This document shows positions 1 through 8,851 of a stretch of 64,000 bases of DNA, piece after piece. Below the pieces are notes generated by a model. The model saw only the letters and a program-made list of their open reading frames with translations, ran no database searches and had not been told where the DNA came from. Numbering within the stretch: the first letter of the stretch is position 1; each line of letters begins with the position of its first letter. The position numbers and the translations under genes are program-made. The DNA comes from Bacteroidota bacterium (GTDB taxonomy: Bacteria > Bacteroidota > Bacteroidia > Chitinophagales > Chitinophagaceae): the NCBI GenBank assembly GCA_018267915.1, contig JAFDXN010000025.1:248001-312000 (forward strand). The letters run 5' to 3'.

Positions 1-1
1 C

Positions 2-460
2 AGCATCAACCTTTTCGCCGAATGTATCGCGATCGCAGTTCAAAAAGCATTGGAGTCCAAACAGCAAAATATGAATGACCATTGGCAGCATGCTATCGGC
101 AATAGCACATTCATTGCCAGCGATGGCAGCGGCCTGTCGCGGAAAAACCTGGTGACCACAACCTTTCTGGTTGACATGCTTTCTTTCATGGTGCAGGACA
201 ACAATAAGGCTTTAGGCTTCGCACAAACCCTGCCGGAATTGGGGAAGGAAGGAACAGTGAAAAACTACTGCAAGGGGATAGCGGCAAAAAATACAGTGCG
301 GCTCAAAACCGGTAGCATGGGGAAGGTGAGGTCCTTCGCAGGCGTTGTTGAAGGACAGGAGAAGCTTGTTTTCGCCATGATCTTCAACAATTATCAATGC
401 TCCGAGGGTGAGATACGCAGCCTTTGTAATGACATTTTAAAAGAACTTGCAACAGCCTGA
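2..460 (+). CDS. dacB: D-alanyl-D-alanine carboxypeptidase/endopeptidase (PBP4, peptidase S13), C-terminal part
   Basis: The reading frame is open from the window edge, so only about 152 C-terminal residues are present. The fragment has two of the three penicillin-binding signatures in the S13 order: an SxN-like stretch in DGSGLSRKN and, about 70 residues later, KTGS, which is the KTG box. The upstream SINLFAE stretch also fits PBP4 proteins. The family sits in the periplasm and cleaves the terminal D-Ala or the cross-link of peptidoglycan. The next gene starts 17 bp downstream on the same strand, and MurF-like and Ddl genes follow, so the cluster concerns the D-Ala-D-Ala end of the muropeptide. 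The catalytic SxxK box lies outside the window. Family assignment is fairly sure; substrate is inferred. Confidence 0.85.
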   Translation, partial: SINLFAECIAIAVQKALESKQQNMNDHWQHAIGNSTFIASDGSGLSRKNLVTTTFLVDMLSFMVQDNNKALGFAQTLPELGKEGTVKNYCKGIAAKNTVRLKTGSMGKVRSFAGVVEGQEKLVFAMIFNNYQCSEGEIRSLCNDILKELATA

Positions 461-477
461 TGGCTAATTAACCGATA

Positions 478-1245
478 ATGATCAAGACGAAACAAATAGT
501 AATTGACGGGTTGCTCTCTACCTATACCGAAGATGGAGAGGGCAGCCCGGTAATATTGCTGCATGGCTGGGGCTGCATGGCCGGCACCTTTAAGGATGTG
601 CAGAGCGAACTGGCTAAAAGCCACAGGGTATATGCCGTGGATTTCCCCGGCTTTGGCAGCAGCGACGAACCGGAAGATGTATGGGGCATCGAAGCTTATG
701 CAGAATGGACACAAAAACTAATCTCAAAGCTAGGCATTGCAGATCCGGTTATCCTGGGCCATTCATTTGGCGGCAGGGTAGCCCTGATACTTAATACGAA
801 AACAAAGATCAGCAAGCTGATACTGACGGGCGGTGCAGGCCTGATATTGGACGAGCATATAGAAATACGCAAGAAGAACGAGGGCATCAAAAAAGCGAAA
901 GGCTTCTTTGAAAAGATACTGCCTAAGTCAACTTTCGAGAAGGTGAAAGATAAAATGGTGGACATGATGGGCTCGGCCGACTACAAAGCTGCAAGCCCTA
1001 AGATGCGGGAAGTACTTAAGCGAATACTGCACGAGGACCTGAAAGAATACGCTATGAAGATACAGGTGCCGACTCTATTGGTTTGGGGTGAGAATGACAC
1101 CGCCACGCCGGTAGCCATGGCTAAAGCTTTCCATGAATACATTAAGGGCTCGCAGCTTAATATATTGCCCGATGCCGGCCACTACGTGTTTATTGATAAA
1201 AAAGAACAATTTTTAGAACTTGTAAACAACTTCCTGAAAGTATAG
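478..1245 (+). CDS. alpha/beta hydrolase
   Basis: A 255-residue single-domain alpha/beta hydrolase without a signal peptide, so cytoplasmic. The oxyanion-hole HGWG is at residues 29-32. The nucleophile elbow GHSFGG puts Ser at 96, the acid Asp is at about 207 in WGEND, and the catalytic His at 235 in DAGHYVF. All members of the triad are present, so it should be active. The substrate cannot be read from sequence. It starts 17 bp after the dacB-like gene and ends 3 bp before the MurF-like gene, which indicates one operon. An ester or amide hydrolase between two peptidoglycan genes suggests a role on a precursor or a related metabolite, but that is inference. Confidence 0.85.
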   Translation: MIKTKQIVIDGLLSTYTEDGEGSPVILLHGWGCMAGTFKDVQSELAKSHRVYAVDFPGFGSSDEPEDVWGIEAYAEWTQKLISKLGIADPVILGHSFGGRVALILNTKTKISKLILTGGAGLILDEHIEIRKKNEGIKKAKGFFEKILPKSTFEKVKDKMVDMMGSADYKAASPKMREVLKRILHEDLKEYAMKIQVPTLLVWGENDTATPVAMAKAFHEYIKGSQLNILPDAGHYVFIDKKEQFLELVNNFLKV

Positions 1246-1248
1246 CCC

Positions 1249-2820
1249 ATGCAGCTCACCATCCATCTACTGTCTTTCGTTGCTTTATTCTTTTACGTTG
1301 CACTGTTGCTAAAGGAAGAACTGCATATGATGCAGCTCAACTCCTACTTTAATGAACGCTACATTAAGTGGCTAAAGGAAAATGTACGCAGCCGCTACGA
1401 TGTTACCAAACTAATGGTGCTTGCATCGATAGTGGTGTTTTATTTTTATAGTCATCTAGCTACCGCGACGCTGATATTTGCTACATCGGTTTGGGGCTGC
1501 ATCGTATTGCTTCGCAAGAAGTCGAAAAAGAAGCTGGATTTCACCCCGAGGGCAACGCGCTTATACATCGTGGAATTATTGTTGGTTGTACTAGCCCTGG
1601 TCGCTGCTTATTTTACTGTTTCGGCTAAATATATCCCCGGCGTGCTGTTTATCGCTATCGGCTTTTCATTTGTCATCATGATAGTGGCTAATATCCTTAT
1701 AAAGCCGGTTGAGAAAATGATCAACCAGGGCTATATCAATGATGCCAAAAAGATATTGGCTTCACGACCGGACCTCATTAAGATCGGCATCACCGGTAGC
1801 TATGGCAAAACGAGCGTAAAACATTTCCTGCATGCTATCATGTCGGAGAAGTATAATACCCTAATGACGCCCGGAAGCTACAACACAACACTTGGCGTGG
1901 TGCGCACTGTGAGAGAGTACCTTCAGCCGGCTCACGAGGTGTTCGTCATAGAAATGGGTGCCAAGAAAGTAGGCGATATCAAAGAGATATGCGATATAGC
2001 CCACCCACGCTATGGCATCATAACGGCTATAGGCCCGCAGCACCTGGAGACTTTTGGCTCGATAGACAATGTGCGGAAAGGAAAGTTCGAACTGGTGGCC
2101 GGCCTGCCCGGTGACGGCATTGGGTTCATCAATGGCACAGACCTTGACCCCAATAACCTCCCTGCCGCTGCCCGGGCAAAGATTATCACCTTCAGTGCCA
2201 CCGGGGATACACAATACAAGGGAGCCAATGTGGCCTACAAAGGGCTGGGAATGCACTTCGATGTGTATAAAGGGAACGATAAGGTGCTTAGCCTGCAGAC
2301 AAAACTCCTTGGCGAGCACAATGTATCTAACCTCGTGGCTGCCTGTGCCGTGGGCCTGGAGCTGGGCGTGGAAACCTACCTGATCGAGAAAGCGGTGAAA
2401 CAGATAGAAGCCGTGAACCACCGCCTGGAAGTAAGCAGGCTTGCCAATGGTGTAACCATCATAGATGACGCCTTCAACTCAAACCCTGTAGGTTCACGGA
2501 TGGCCGTTGAAGCCCTAAAGCGATTCGAGGGCAATCAAAAGATCATTATCACACCGGGCATGATCGAGCTGGGCGCGAAAGAATATGAGCTTAATTTCGA
2601 ATTTGGGGTTCATATAGCAAAGAACTGCGACCTTGTTTTCCTCGTAGGCGCCAGCAGAACAAAACCTATACAGGAGGGCTTAAAATCTGTAAATTTTCCG
2701 GACGATAAATTATATGTTTGCAAAAATTTGCAGGAGGCCAACGACAAGGTGAAGACAGTGATGAAAGCGGGTGACGTGGTATTGTATGAAAATGACCTTC
2801 CTGATACGTTTAACGAATAA
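1249..2820 (+). CDS. Membrane-anchored MurF-like Mur ligase
   Basis: 523 residues. Residues 1 to about 165 hold roughly five hydrophobic helices, which ordinary soluble MurF (about 450 residues) does not have. The Mur ligase core follows: the ATP loop GSYGKTS at about 183-189, a conserved EMGAKKVGD near 224, the central-domain GPQHLETFG, and a MurF-like DDAFNSNPVGS in the C-terminal domain. MurF adds D-Ala-D-Ala to UDP-MurNAc-tripeptide. The next gene, 17 bp downstream, is a D-Ala-D-Ala ligase that makes this dipeptide, which supports a MurF-type substrate. The membrane anchor suggests the reaction takes place at the inner membrane, or on a lipid-linked acceptor. It could be a second MurF beside one in the usual dcw cluster. 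Confidence 0.82.
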   Translation: MQLTIHLLSFVALFFYVALLLKEELHMMQLNSYFNERYIKWLKENVRSRYDVTKLMVLASIVVFYFYSHLATATLIFATSVWGCIVLLRKKSKKKLDFTPRATRLYIVELLLVVLALVAAYFTVSAKYIPGVLFIAIGFSFVIMIVANILIKPVEKMINQGYINDAKKILASRPDLIKIGITGSYGKTSVKHFLHAIMSEKYNTLMTPGSYNTTLGVVRTVREYLQPAHEVFVIEMGAKKVGDIKEICDIAHPRYGIITAIGPQHLETFGSIDNVRKGKFELVAGLPGDGIGFINGTDLDPNNLPAAARAKIITFSATGDTQYKGANVAYKGLGMHFDVYKGNDKVLSLQTKLLGEHNVSNLVAACAVGLELGVETYLIEKAVKQIEAVNHRLEVSRLANGVTIIDDAFNSNPVGSRMAVEALKRFEGNQKIIITPGMIELGAKEYELNFEFGVHIAKNCDLVFLVGASRTKPIQEGLKSVNFPDDKLYVCKNLQEANDKVKTVMKAGDVVLYENDLPDTFNE

Positions 2821-2837
2821 ATCAGCATCAAGATAAA

Positions 2838-4019
2838 ATGAAAAAAGTAGGGGTATTTTTTGGCGGACGTTCTGTAGAACATGAAATTTCTATCATCTCG
2901 GCCATGCAGGTAATGAAGGCGATGGACAAGACAAAGTATGAAGTGGTACCTGTATATATTTCTAAAGAAGGCGTTTGGTACACGGGCCCATGGCTGATGT
3001 ACATCAACAACTTCAGGAACTATAAGAACCTGATGAAGAATGTGACCAAGGTACTTCCTTCAATGAACGCTGGTGAAGGCACGCTGTTGAGCTATCCCGA
3101 AGGTCTTTTGAAGTCGAGTAAAGTAATAGCGAAGCTGGATGTGATATTGCCGGTATTTCATGGCACGTATGGTGAGGATGGTTGCTTCCAGGGCATCTTC
3201 GAAGTAATGGGTGTGCCGTACGCAGGCTGCGGTGTTGCTGCAGCGGCGATAACGATGAACAAATCTTTCACCAAGGAGATCTGCAAAGCAGTTGATATCC
3301 CCATTATAGAGTACTACAAACTTGATAGCGATTCATGGTTCCGGGAGAAGAACACACACCTGGCCGCCATCGAACAGCGCTTCAAATACCCTGTGATCGT
3401 AAAACCGGATGACCTGGGCTCGAGCATCGGCGTCAGTAAAGCAGCCAATGCGCAAGACCTTGAAAATGCGATCGATGTTGCTGCTTCTTATACCAACAAT
3501 ATCCTCATCGAACGATGCGTAACGGCTATCAAAGAGGTAAACTGCTCTGTTGCCGAGATCGGTAACGAGATCAAAGTATCTGAGTGCGAAGAACCTGTTA
3601 TCAGCGGTGCTGAGCTGCTGAGCTTCGACGAGAAATATATGAATGCAAGCCAGGCCAGCGAAGGTATGGCGGGTACGAAGCGCAAGATTCCCGCAGATAT
3701 ATCTGCACAGATGAAAGCCGACATACAAGGCTATGCTGCTAAAATATTTAAGCATCTAAACTGCTCAGGCGTTTGCCGTATTGACTTCATCGTTGATGAG
3801 AGCAACCAGTCGGTATACATGAACGAGATCAACACGATACCCGGTTCGTTGGCATTCTATCTCTGGGAAGCTACCGACAAAAAATTCGCTACGCTGATAT
3901 CAGAACTATTAGAGACAGCCATCAAACGTTTTGCCCGCAATGCAAAAACGAAAAAGACGTTCAAGTCGAACGTCCTTTTCAATATCGATGGCTCTAAGCT
4001 TTCGGGTAAGCTAGGCTAA
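2838..4019 (+). CDS. ddl: D-alanine--D-alanine ligase
   Basis: A 393-residue ATP-grasp ligase. The N-terminal SVEHEISI carries the catalytic Glu region, and FHGTYGEDG, KPDDLGSSIGV and the terminal NEINTIPGS metal-binding loop are all recognisable. The omega-loop reads FDEKYMN, with Lys266 and Tyr267 matching the Lys-Tyr pair of D-Ala-D-Ala ligases. D-Ala-D-Lac ligases of the VanA type have a His in that region, so D-Ala-D-Ala is the expected product. About 35 residues after the core form a basic tail. It is cytoplasmic and feeds the MurF-like ligase encoded directly upstream. It ends 13 bp from the convergent next gene with no visible hairpin between them. Confidence 0.92.
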   Translation: MKKVGVFFGGRSVEHEISIISAMQVMKAMDKTKYEVVPVYISKEGVWYTGPWLMYINNFRNYKNLMKNVTKVLPSMNAGEGTLLSYPEGLLKSSKVIAKLDVILPVFHGTYGEDGCFQGIFEVMGVPYAGCGVAAAAITMNKSFTKEICKAVDIPIIEYYKLDSDSWFREKNTHLAAIEQRFKYPVIVKPDDLGSSIGVSKAANAQDLENAIDVAASYTNNILIERCVTAIKEVNCSVAEIGNEIKVSECEEPVISGAELLSFDEKYMNASQASEGMAGTKRKIPADISAQMKADIQGYAAKIFKHLNCSGVCRIDFIVDESNQSVYMNEINTIPGSLAFYLWEATDKKFATLISELLETAIKRFARNAKTKKTFKSNVLFNIDGSKLSGKLG

Positions 4020-4032
4020 TAATACCGCATAT

Positions 4033-4938
4033 TTATTTTGGTTGCTGAGCCTTGGGGTTGCTTCCACGTAAATCATAAGCGACACCCACTCTCAGGCCGA
4101 AATAGCTGGACGGATATTTGTCGGCAAGCGCTTGCGATGGGCTTCCGGTGCTTGTAGAGGCAGTGCTGCTATAGTTCTTTGTAAATTCTGTCTCTTTTTG
4201 TGAAGTATTAAGTGAACCGAGCTGATCAACACCATTAACGCTGTATTTTGTGAGTGTCCATTTATCTTCCATGAACGAGCTGGTACGATAATCAAGTTCT
4301 CCGTAAAGGTTCAGGCCACCGCCAAGGCCATAACGAAACCCTGCCGCCGCATCAAGGCCAAGGTTCAGTTTGCCCTTCAATTTAGCCTCCTCTTTGTAAA
4401 CATCAGTTCCCGATGGGCTGGTTTCGGTACGGTCATATACCTGCTTCATTGAGTTCATTAGGTTTATGTCCAGCCCGATGCGACCATAAGGCATTATACC
4501 AAAATATTCGCAACACTGCACTTTCATATAGGGCGTAAGGCTAAAAGTATTCAAGCCCCCGGTATAATTCTCCAAATTTGTTTGGGTATACGTCGGATAA
4601 GTATAAGTATTGTTATCCTGGATCTTGAATTTTCTCCCATGCGCATAAGATAATTCGGCGCCGATCCCGAAACATTCGCAAAGCATATCTTCAAACCAGC
4701 CATCAATATCAAAGCCCTGACCCCAGGAGCCATATACTCCTTTGTCGGTAGATGTATTTGTGGTAGGTGTATGTGTGTAGTCCCACATATTATTTTCGCT
4801 GTAACCAAGGCGAGAGCCGCCGGCGCCGAAATTATAGCCCACCCCGAGGCCGAACGCAGGCTGTGCATTTACTGTACACGGACGAAAAAAGCAGGTGATG
4901 CAAAATGTTGCAAGAGCGACAAGTGTTTTTGTTTTCAT
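4033..4938 (-). CDS. Secreted outer-membrane beta-barrel-like protein
   Basis: The preferred start at 4938 gives 301 residues beginning with MKTKTLVALATF and a signal peptide ending at NAQ. An upstream start at 4974 would place 12 charged residues ahead of this signal, so it is less likely. The mature chain is rich in Gly, Tyr, Asn and Thr with alternating hydrophobic strands, begins FGLGVGYNFGAGG, and ends with LRVGVAYDLRG, which resembles a closing barrel strand. Cys residues occur in pairs (CECFG, CCEYFG). No named family is recognised. An outer-membrane barrel of the porin-like kind is the best guess. It is divergent from the next gene across a 176-bp intergenic region. Confidence 0.55.
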   Translation of the reverse strand: MKTKTLVALATFCITCFFRPCTVNAQPAFGLGVGYNFGAGGSRLGYSENNMWDYTHTPTTNTSTDKGVYGSWGQGFDIDGWFEDMLCECFGIGAELSYAHGRKFKIQDNNTYTYPTYTQTNLENYTGGLNTFSLTPYMKVQCCEYFGIMPYGRIGLDINLMNSMKQVYDRTETSPSGTDVYKEEAKLKGKLNLGLDAAAGFRYGLGGGLNLYGELDYRTSSFMEDKWTLTKYSVNGVDQLGSLNTSQKETEFTKNYSSTASTSTGSPSQALADKYPSSYFGLRVGVAYDLRGSNPKAQQPK

Positions 4939-5114
4939 ACGCTGTATCTTTTTGTTTAACATAAAACTACTCAAATAATATTAATCCCCCATGCTTAATA
5001 GCTGGGGTATTAATAAATCACCCTTTGCGAAACGCGCCGGCTTTGTAAAATATAAAAGATTCTAACGGATCGATCTACGGCCTCGTCTTTCCTTAAAGAC
5101 TAAAACCTGTGTTT

Positions 5115-8100
5115 ATGAAAAAAATTACTTCACTCTTTTTGTGTTTGTTGCTTACGATATGCGCGAAAGCACAGTCCGTGAGTTTTACGCTAACTACGGC
5201 TCCCTGTAATAACAATGGAGTCCTCACTGCTACCTTCACCGGTATGACGGCCCCAATAACCGTTAACTGGTATGTCTACAACCAACCGGTCCTTACACAC
5301 ACTACTGCTACACTGTCGGATGCATTGACCAACTACTCGGGTGCTACAGTTTACTTAAGCGCTACCGATGCCAACAACGTTTCTACCCAAGGTTACTACC
5401 AGGGGGCACCACCGTTTACCTATAGTATTGCTACCACAGGTGCTGCGTGTCCCGCACTTGGCACAGCCACGGCCAATGTCAGCGGCGGAACGCCTCCTTA
5501 TACATATGTATGGTATGACAAGAATACCATGGTGACCGTTGGCACCAGCAATCCTATATCCCTGCCTGCGGGAAACTACGGCGTCACTATTACTGATGCG
5601 GGCGGCTGTGTATTTGGCTCGGCATATCAATCGGATTCGGCAGAAGTATCAAATATCCCGGCCTTCAGCTACAATATCACTACTACGCCCGCCAATTGCA
5701 CTAATGGTACCGCCACAGTGGGAACTATTACCGGTGGGGTACCTCCTTATTCGTATTTATGGAGCAATGCGGCAACGTCCGCTTCCATCACCGGCCTTAC
5801 AATGGGCAGCTACAATGTAACAGTAACGGATGCACAAGGCTGTTATGTGAACGGATATACATACATTCAACAAGCCGTACAGATCGGAGCAACAACAACA
5901 CCAACGCCGGCCACCTGCCTGCAGAATAACGGTGCTGCCATTGTGTTTGGTTCAGGCGGCACACCTCCTTACAGCTACTTATGGAGTAATGCGGCTACAT
6001 CGCAATCAATTTCCGGCCTGACAGCAGGTTCATATAGCGTGACTGTAACGGACGCAAACGGGTGCATTGGTAACGGGTACGCATATGTAAACGCATCTAC
6101 ACCCATTACTGCCACATACACTACGACACCCAGTTCCTGCACTGCCGCTACGGGATCAGCAACGCTCACCGTGTCCGGTGGCCTTGCTCCTTATACCATT
6201 ACCTGGAACACCTTCCCCGCACAAACCGGTCTATCAGCTTATAACCTGAACCCCGGTAATTATGGCTTTACCATCACCGATGCTAATGGCTGTGTCCGCA
6301 CAGGTACAGTTACCATATCGCCGGTGAACATTATCACTTTGTCTTTCATGTCTACAGATGCTACCTGCCTGCAGGCAAACGGTAGTGAAACCGTAACAGC
6401 TTCAGGTGGCGCTTTGCCTTATTCTTACCTCTGGACAAATGCCGCCACAACCGCTACCATAAGCGGCGTCGCATCAGGCAGCTATGGCGTAACCGTTACA
6501 GATGCAGCCGGCTGCGCTGTTACCAAATACCACAGTGTTGGCTCGTTCTCTCCCGTTAACATCGGACTGGCATCTACAAATGCGAGCTGCATCTTTGCAA
6601 ATGATGGCAGCATTAACTCCACAGTGACCGGCGGCACTACTCCTTACACGTACAGCTGGAGCAATGGTCCTACAACGGCAAATAACACGGGTATACCAAC
6701 AGGTTATTACAGCCTTTACGTTACCGATGCCGTGGGCTGCACAGCCAGCGCATGGAGCACATTGGGTTACAATGCCGCTAACAACAGTTGCTACTGCACC
6801 ATTACCGGCACAGTGTACGACGACCTGAACGGCAATTGTGTTCAGGATGCGGGTGAGCCGGGCATCCCTAATATCCAGGTACATTGCAGCGGCATAGGCT
6901 ATGCATATACCGATGCAAGCGGCGTATACTCCTTCATCGTTCCTTCGGGCAGCTATACTATAACAGAGACCGTACAGGCCTTCTACCCGCTGGCTGCATG
7001 CCAGACCAATGGCATACCTGTAACTGTAACTGCCGCTGCCAACTGCACCACTCCTGTGAACTTTGCGAACGTGATCAACCCCATCCATGACATGCACATC
7101 AGCACCTGGGATTATACCTTCCCTGTTCCCGGCTTCACCTACCAGCAAAAAACGATCATCACGAATGATGGTACCACCACGGAGCCTTCCATCATAGCAG
7201 GCTACGCAACCGATGGGCAGATCAATGCACCCACCATCACACCGGGCGCTGTCTTTACTGCAGGGCCTGCTAACTACTATAATATACCTACAGGCAACCT
7301 AAGCCTGGCACCTGCAGGGTCGCAGTCGTTCATAATGAACTACAGCATGCCGGCTAATATCCCGCTGAATACCAGCCTCGTGTTTACAGACTCAACTGCC
7401 TACGCTGCACCTATAAGCAACTGGTTGACAGATTATACTCCGTGGAACAATGTAAATTATTTTACCTCAGAAGTTGTAGGTGCATTCGACCCGAACTTCA
7501 AAGAAGTGAAGCCCGTTGGTGAAGGCCCTACCGGCATTATATCTTACAACGACTCCACACTTGAGTACATGGTTCACTTCCAGAACGTTGGTAGCTACAA
7601 GGCGCAAAATGTAGTGGTAATCGACACGCTCGATGCAGACCTGGACTGGACAACCCTGCGTCCGGAATATCAATCGGCTCCTTGCGTGGTAACAATGAGC
7701 GAAGGCGGTGTTGCGAAGTTCACTTTCAATAATATCAACCTTCCGGCGGCCTCTACAGATGCCGAACGCAGTAATGGCATGCTTACCTATACCATCAAGA
7801 CAAAACATAACCTGCCGCTGGGCACACAGTTCAAAAACAATGCATCGATCTATTTTGACTTCAACGCTCCCGTAGTAACCAACACTACAGTTAACACCAT
7901 TGGCCACCCAAGCAGCGTAAATAGTGTGTCAGGCAATCAATATGCATCGTTCACCGTGTATCCGAACCCCGCAAGCAAAACATTCAATACCGTGATCAAC
8001 AGTGCCGGCGTAAGCCAAAATGCGTCACTGAATGTAACAGATATCAGTGGCCGTGTACTGCTTAGTAAGCAAATAGCACTGCAACAGGGCACACAAACTG

Positions 8101-8198
8101 TTACCACAGATATCAACCAGCTTTCATCAGGTATCTATTTTGTAAACCTGTATCAGGACGGCAAAGTGGAAACACAGAAACTGGTGATCATCAAATAA
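5115..8198 (+). CDS. T9SS-secreted protein with six SprB repeats
   Basis: The ATG at 5115 gives 1027 residues with signal peptide MKKITSLFLCLLLTICAKAQ; a GTG two codons upstream is less likely. Six SprB-type repeats run roughly 5440-6780, each of the form GG-x-PPYxYxW followed by GSYxVTVTDxxGC. Next is an SdrB-like domain (YDDLNGNCVQDAGEPG, 6795-7075) with a calcium-loop look, then a DUF7619-like region to about 7910 (VVGAFDPNFKEV, then YFDFNAPVVTNT). The type A sorting domain (YPNPASKTFN, then GIYFVNL) closes the chain. SprB repeats are known from the mobile gliding adhesin of Flavobacterium. This protein is far smaller, so adhesion is likely but gliding is not shown. A clear terminator follows. 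Confidence 0.88.
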   Translation: MKKITSLFLCLLLTICAKAQSVSFTLTTAPCNNNGVLTATFTGMTAPITVNWYVYNQPVLTHTTATLSDALTNYSGATVYLSATDANNVSTQGYYQGAPPFTYSIATTGAACPALGTATANVSGGTPPYTYVWYDKNTMVTVGTSNPISLPAGNYGVTITDAGGCVFGSAYQSDSAEVSNIPAFSYNITTTPANCTNGTATVGTITGGVPPYSYLWSNAATSASITGLTMGSYNVTVTDAQGCYVNGYTYIQQAVQIGATTTPTPATCLQNNGAAIVFGSGGTPPYSYLWSNAATSQSISGLTAGSYSVTVTDANGCIGNGYAYVNASTPITATYTTTPSSCTAATGSATLTVSGGLAPYTITWNTFPAQTGLSAYNLNPGNYGFTITDANGCVRTGTVTISPVNIITLSFMSTDATCLQANGSETVTASGGALPYSYLWTNAATTATISGVASGSYGVTVTDAAGCAVTKYHSVGSFSPVNIGLASTNASCIFANDGSINSTVTGGTTPYTYSWSNGPTTANNTGIPTGYYSLYVTDAVGCTASAWSTLGYNAANNSCYCTITGTVYDDLNGNCVQDAGEPGIPNIQVHCSGIGYAYTDASGVYSFIVPSGSYTITETVQAFYPLAACQTNGIPVTVTAAANCTTPVNFANVINPIHDMHISTWDYTFPVPGFTYQQKTIITNDGTTTEPSIIAGYATDGQINAPTITPGAVFTAGPANYYNIPTGNLSLAPAGSQSFIMNYSMPANIPLNTSLVFTDSTAYAAPISNWLTDYTPWNNVNYFTSEVVGAFDPNFKEVKPVGEGPTGIISYNDSTLEYMVHFQNVGSYKAQNVVVIDTLDADLDWTTLRPEYQSAPCVVTMSEGGVAKFTFNNINLPAASTDAERSNGMLTYTIKTKHNLPLGTQFKNNASIYFDFNAPVVTNTTVNTIGHPSSVNSVSGNQYASFTVYPNPASKTFNTVINSAGVSQNASLNVTDISGRVLLSKQIALQQGTQTVTTDINQLSSGIYFVNLYQDGKVETQKLVIIK

Positions 8199-8224
8199 TA
8201 CACCTCTTGCAATTACAAATAAAG

Positions 8225-8249
8225 CCCGCGGCTCGTCCGCGGGTTTTTT
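8225..8249 (+). terminator. Rho-independent terminator of the SprB-repeat gene
   Basis: A perfect 7-bp GC stem (CCCGCGG/CCGCGGG) with a 5-nt loop is followed directly by six T, 26 bp after the stop codon of the SprB-repeat gene. Confidence 0.9.
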
Positions 8250-8257
8250 ATTTAAAT

Positions 8258-8282
8258 GAAAAATCCCGGGCTAAGCCCGGGA
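8258..8282 (-). terminator. Rho-independent terminator of the PurA-like gene
   Basis: Inverted repeat TCCCGGGCT/AGCCCGGGA at 8264-8282. Read on the minus strand it is followed by a T-run (plus-strand A-run at 8260-8263). It lies 27 bp past the stop of the minus-strand PurA-like gene and back to back with the plus-strand terminator. Confidence 0.8.
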
Positions 8283-8309
8283 CCCTCATAATATCTGTTG
8301 ATTAAACGC

Positions 8310-8687
8310 TTATATCTTCCAGTCGTCCACATTACCTTCTTCTGCATTGTTTACCGCTGCAGCAGCAGGCATTGACTCATCGCTTTCGTTATCGTGGTTG
8401 AAGGCGTCGAAATCGAAATCCGGCATCAGGTCGGTCTTCACATAATTCACGGTCTCGGTAAGCGCATTCACAAATTTGTTGAAGTCTTCCTTGTAAAGAA
8501 ACATCTTGTGCCTGTCGTAGCCATTATCATCAAAACGCTTCTTGCTTTCAGTGATAGTGATGAAGTAGTCGTTACCACGGGTCGAACGCACATCGAAAAA
8601 ATAAGTCCTTCTCTTCCCTGCTTTTATCCTTTTACTGTAAAGACTTTCGTTGCGGTTATCACCAAAGTTTTTGTTTTCGTACGCCAC
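8310..8687 (-). CDS. PurA-like ssDNA/RNA-binding protein (DUF3276)
   Basis: 125 residues, typical length for the DUF3276/PUR-alpha-like family of Bacteroidota. The PUR-type core runs from about residue 15 to 90: SKRIKAGKRRTYFFDVR, then DYFITITESKKRF, then HKMFLYKEDFNKFVNAL. An acidic tail of about 35 residues follows (DFDFDAF, then EEGNVDDWKI). The family binds single-stranded nucleic acid and is cytoplasmic; its cellular role is poorly known. A good promoter lies 33-60 bp upstream and a terminator downstream, so it is a single-gene unit. Confidence 0.88.
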   Translation of the reverse strand: MAYENKNFGDNRNESLYSKRIKAGKRRTYFFDVRSTRGNDYFITITESKKRFDDNGYDRHKMFLYKEDFNKFVNALTETVNYVKTDLMPDFDFDAFNHDNESDESMPAAAAVNNAEEGNVDDWKI

Positions 8688-8719
8688 AATTCTTGTTTTA
8701 GTGTGAGTAATTGAGTAGA

Positions 8720-8750
8720 CAAAATTAATTAAGAAAGTGAAGTATCCAAA
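8720..8750 (-). promoter_or_regulatory. Bacteroidota-type promoter of the PurA-like gene
   Basis: On the minus strand TTTG at 8750-8747 is separated by 19 nt from TAATTTTG at 8727-8720. This matches the known Bacteroidetes consensus TTTG-N19-21-TANNTTTG. The expected transcript start is about 25 nt before the ATG at 8687. Confidence 0.6.
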
Positions 8751-8851
8751 TAATATGCTATAAACTAACTAATAACCAAGGGAATGAAAATAAAAGTCCT
8801 TATTAGTTTAAAATATTCATATATGTTAACAAGAGAATGGAAGAAAAAACA

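Noticed and set aside
2838..4019. D-Ala-D-Lac (glycopeptide resistance) ligase
   Set aside because: The omega-loop has Lys266-Tyr267, as in D-Ala-D-Ala ligases, and no vanH or vanX gene lies beside it.
6474..7148. 224-codon frame antisense to the SprB-repeat gene
   Set aside because: Composition is odd (Cys, Ala, Arg rich) and it lies wholly inside an intact secreted protein gene.
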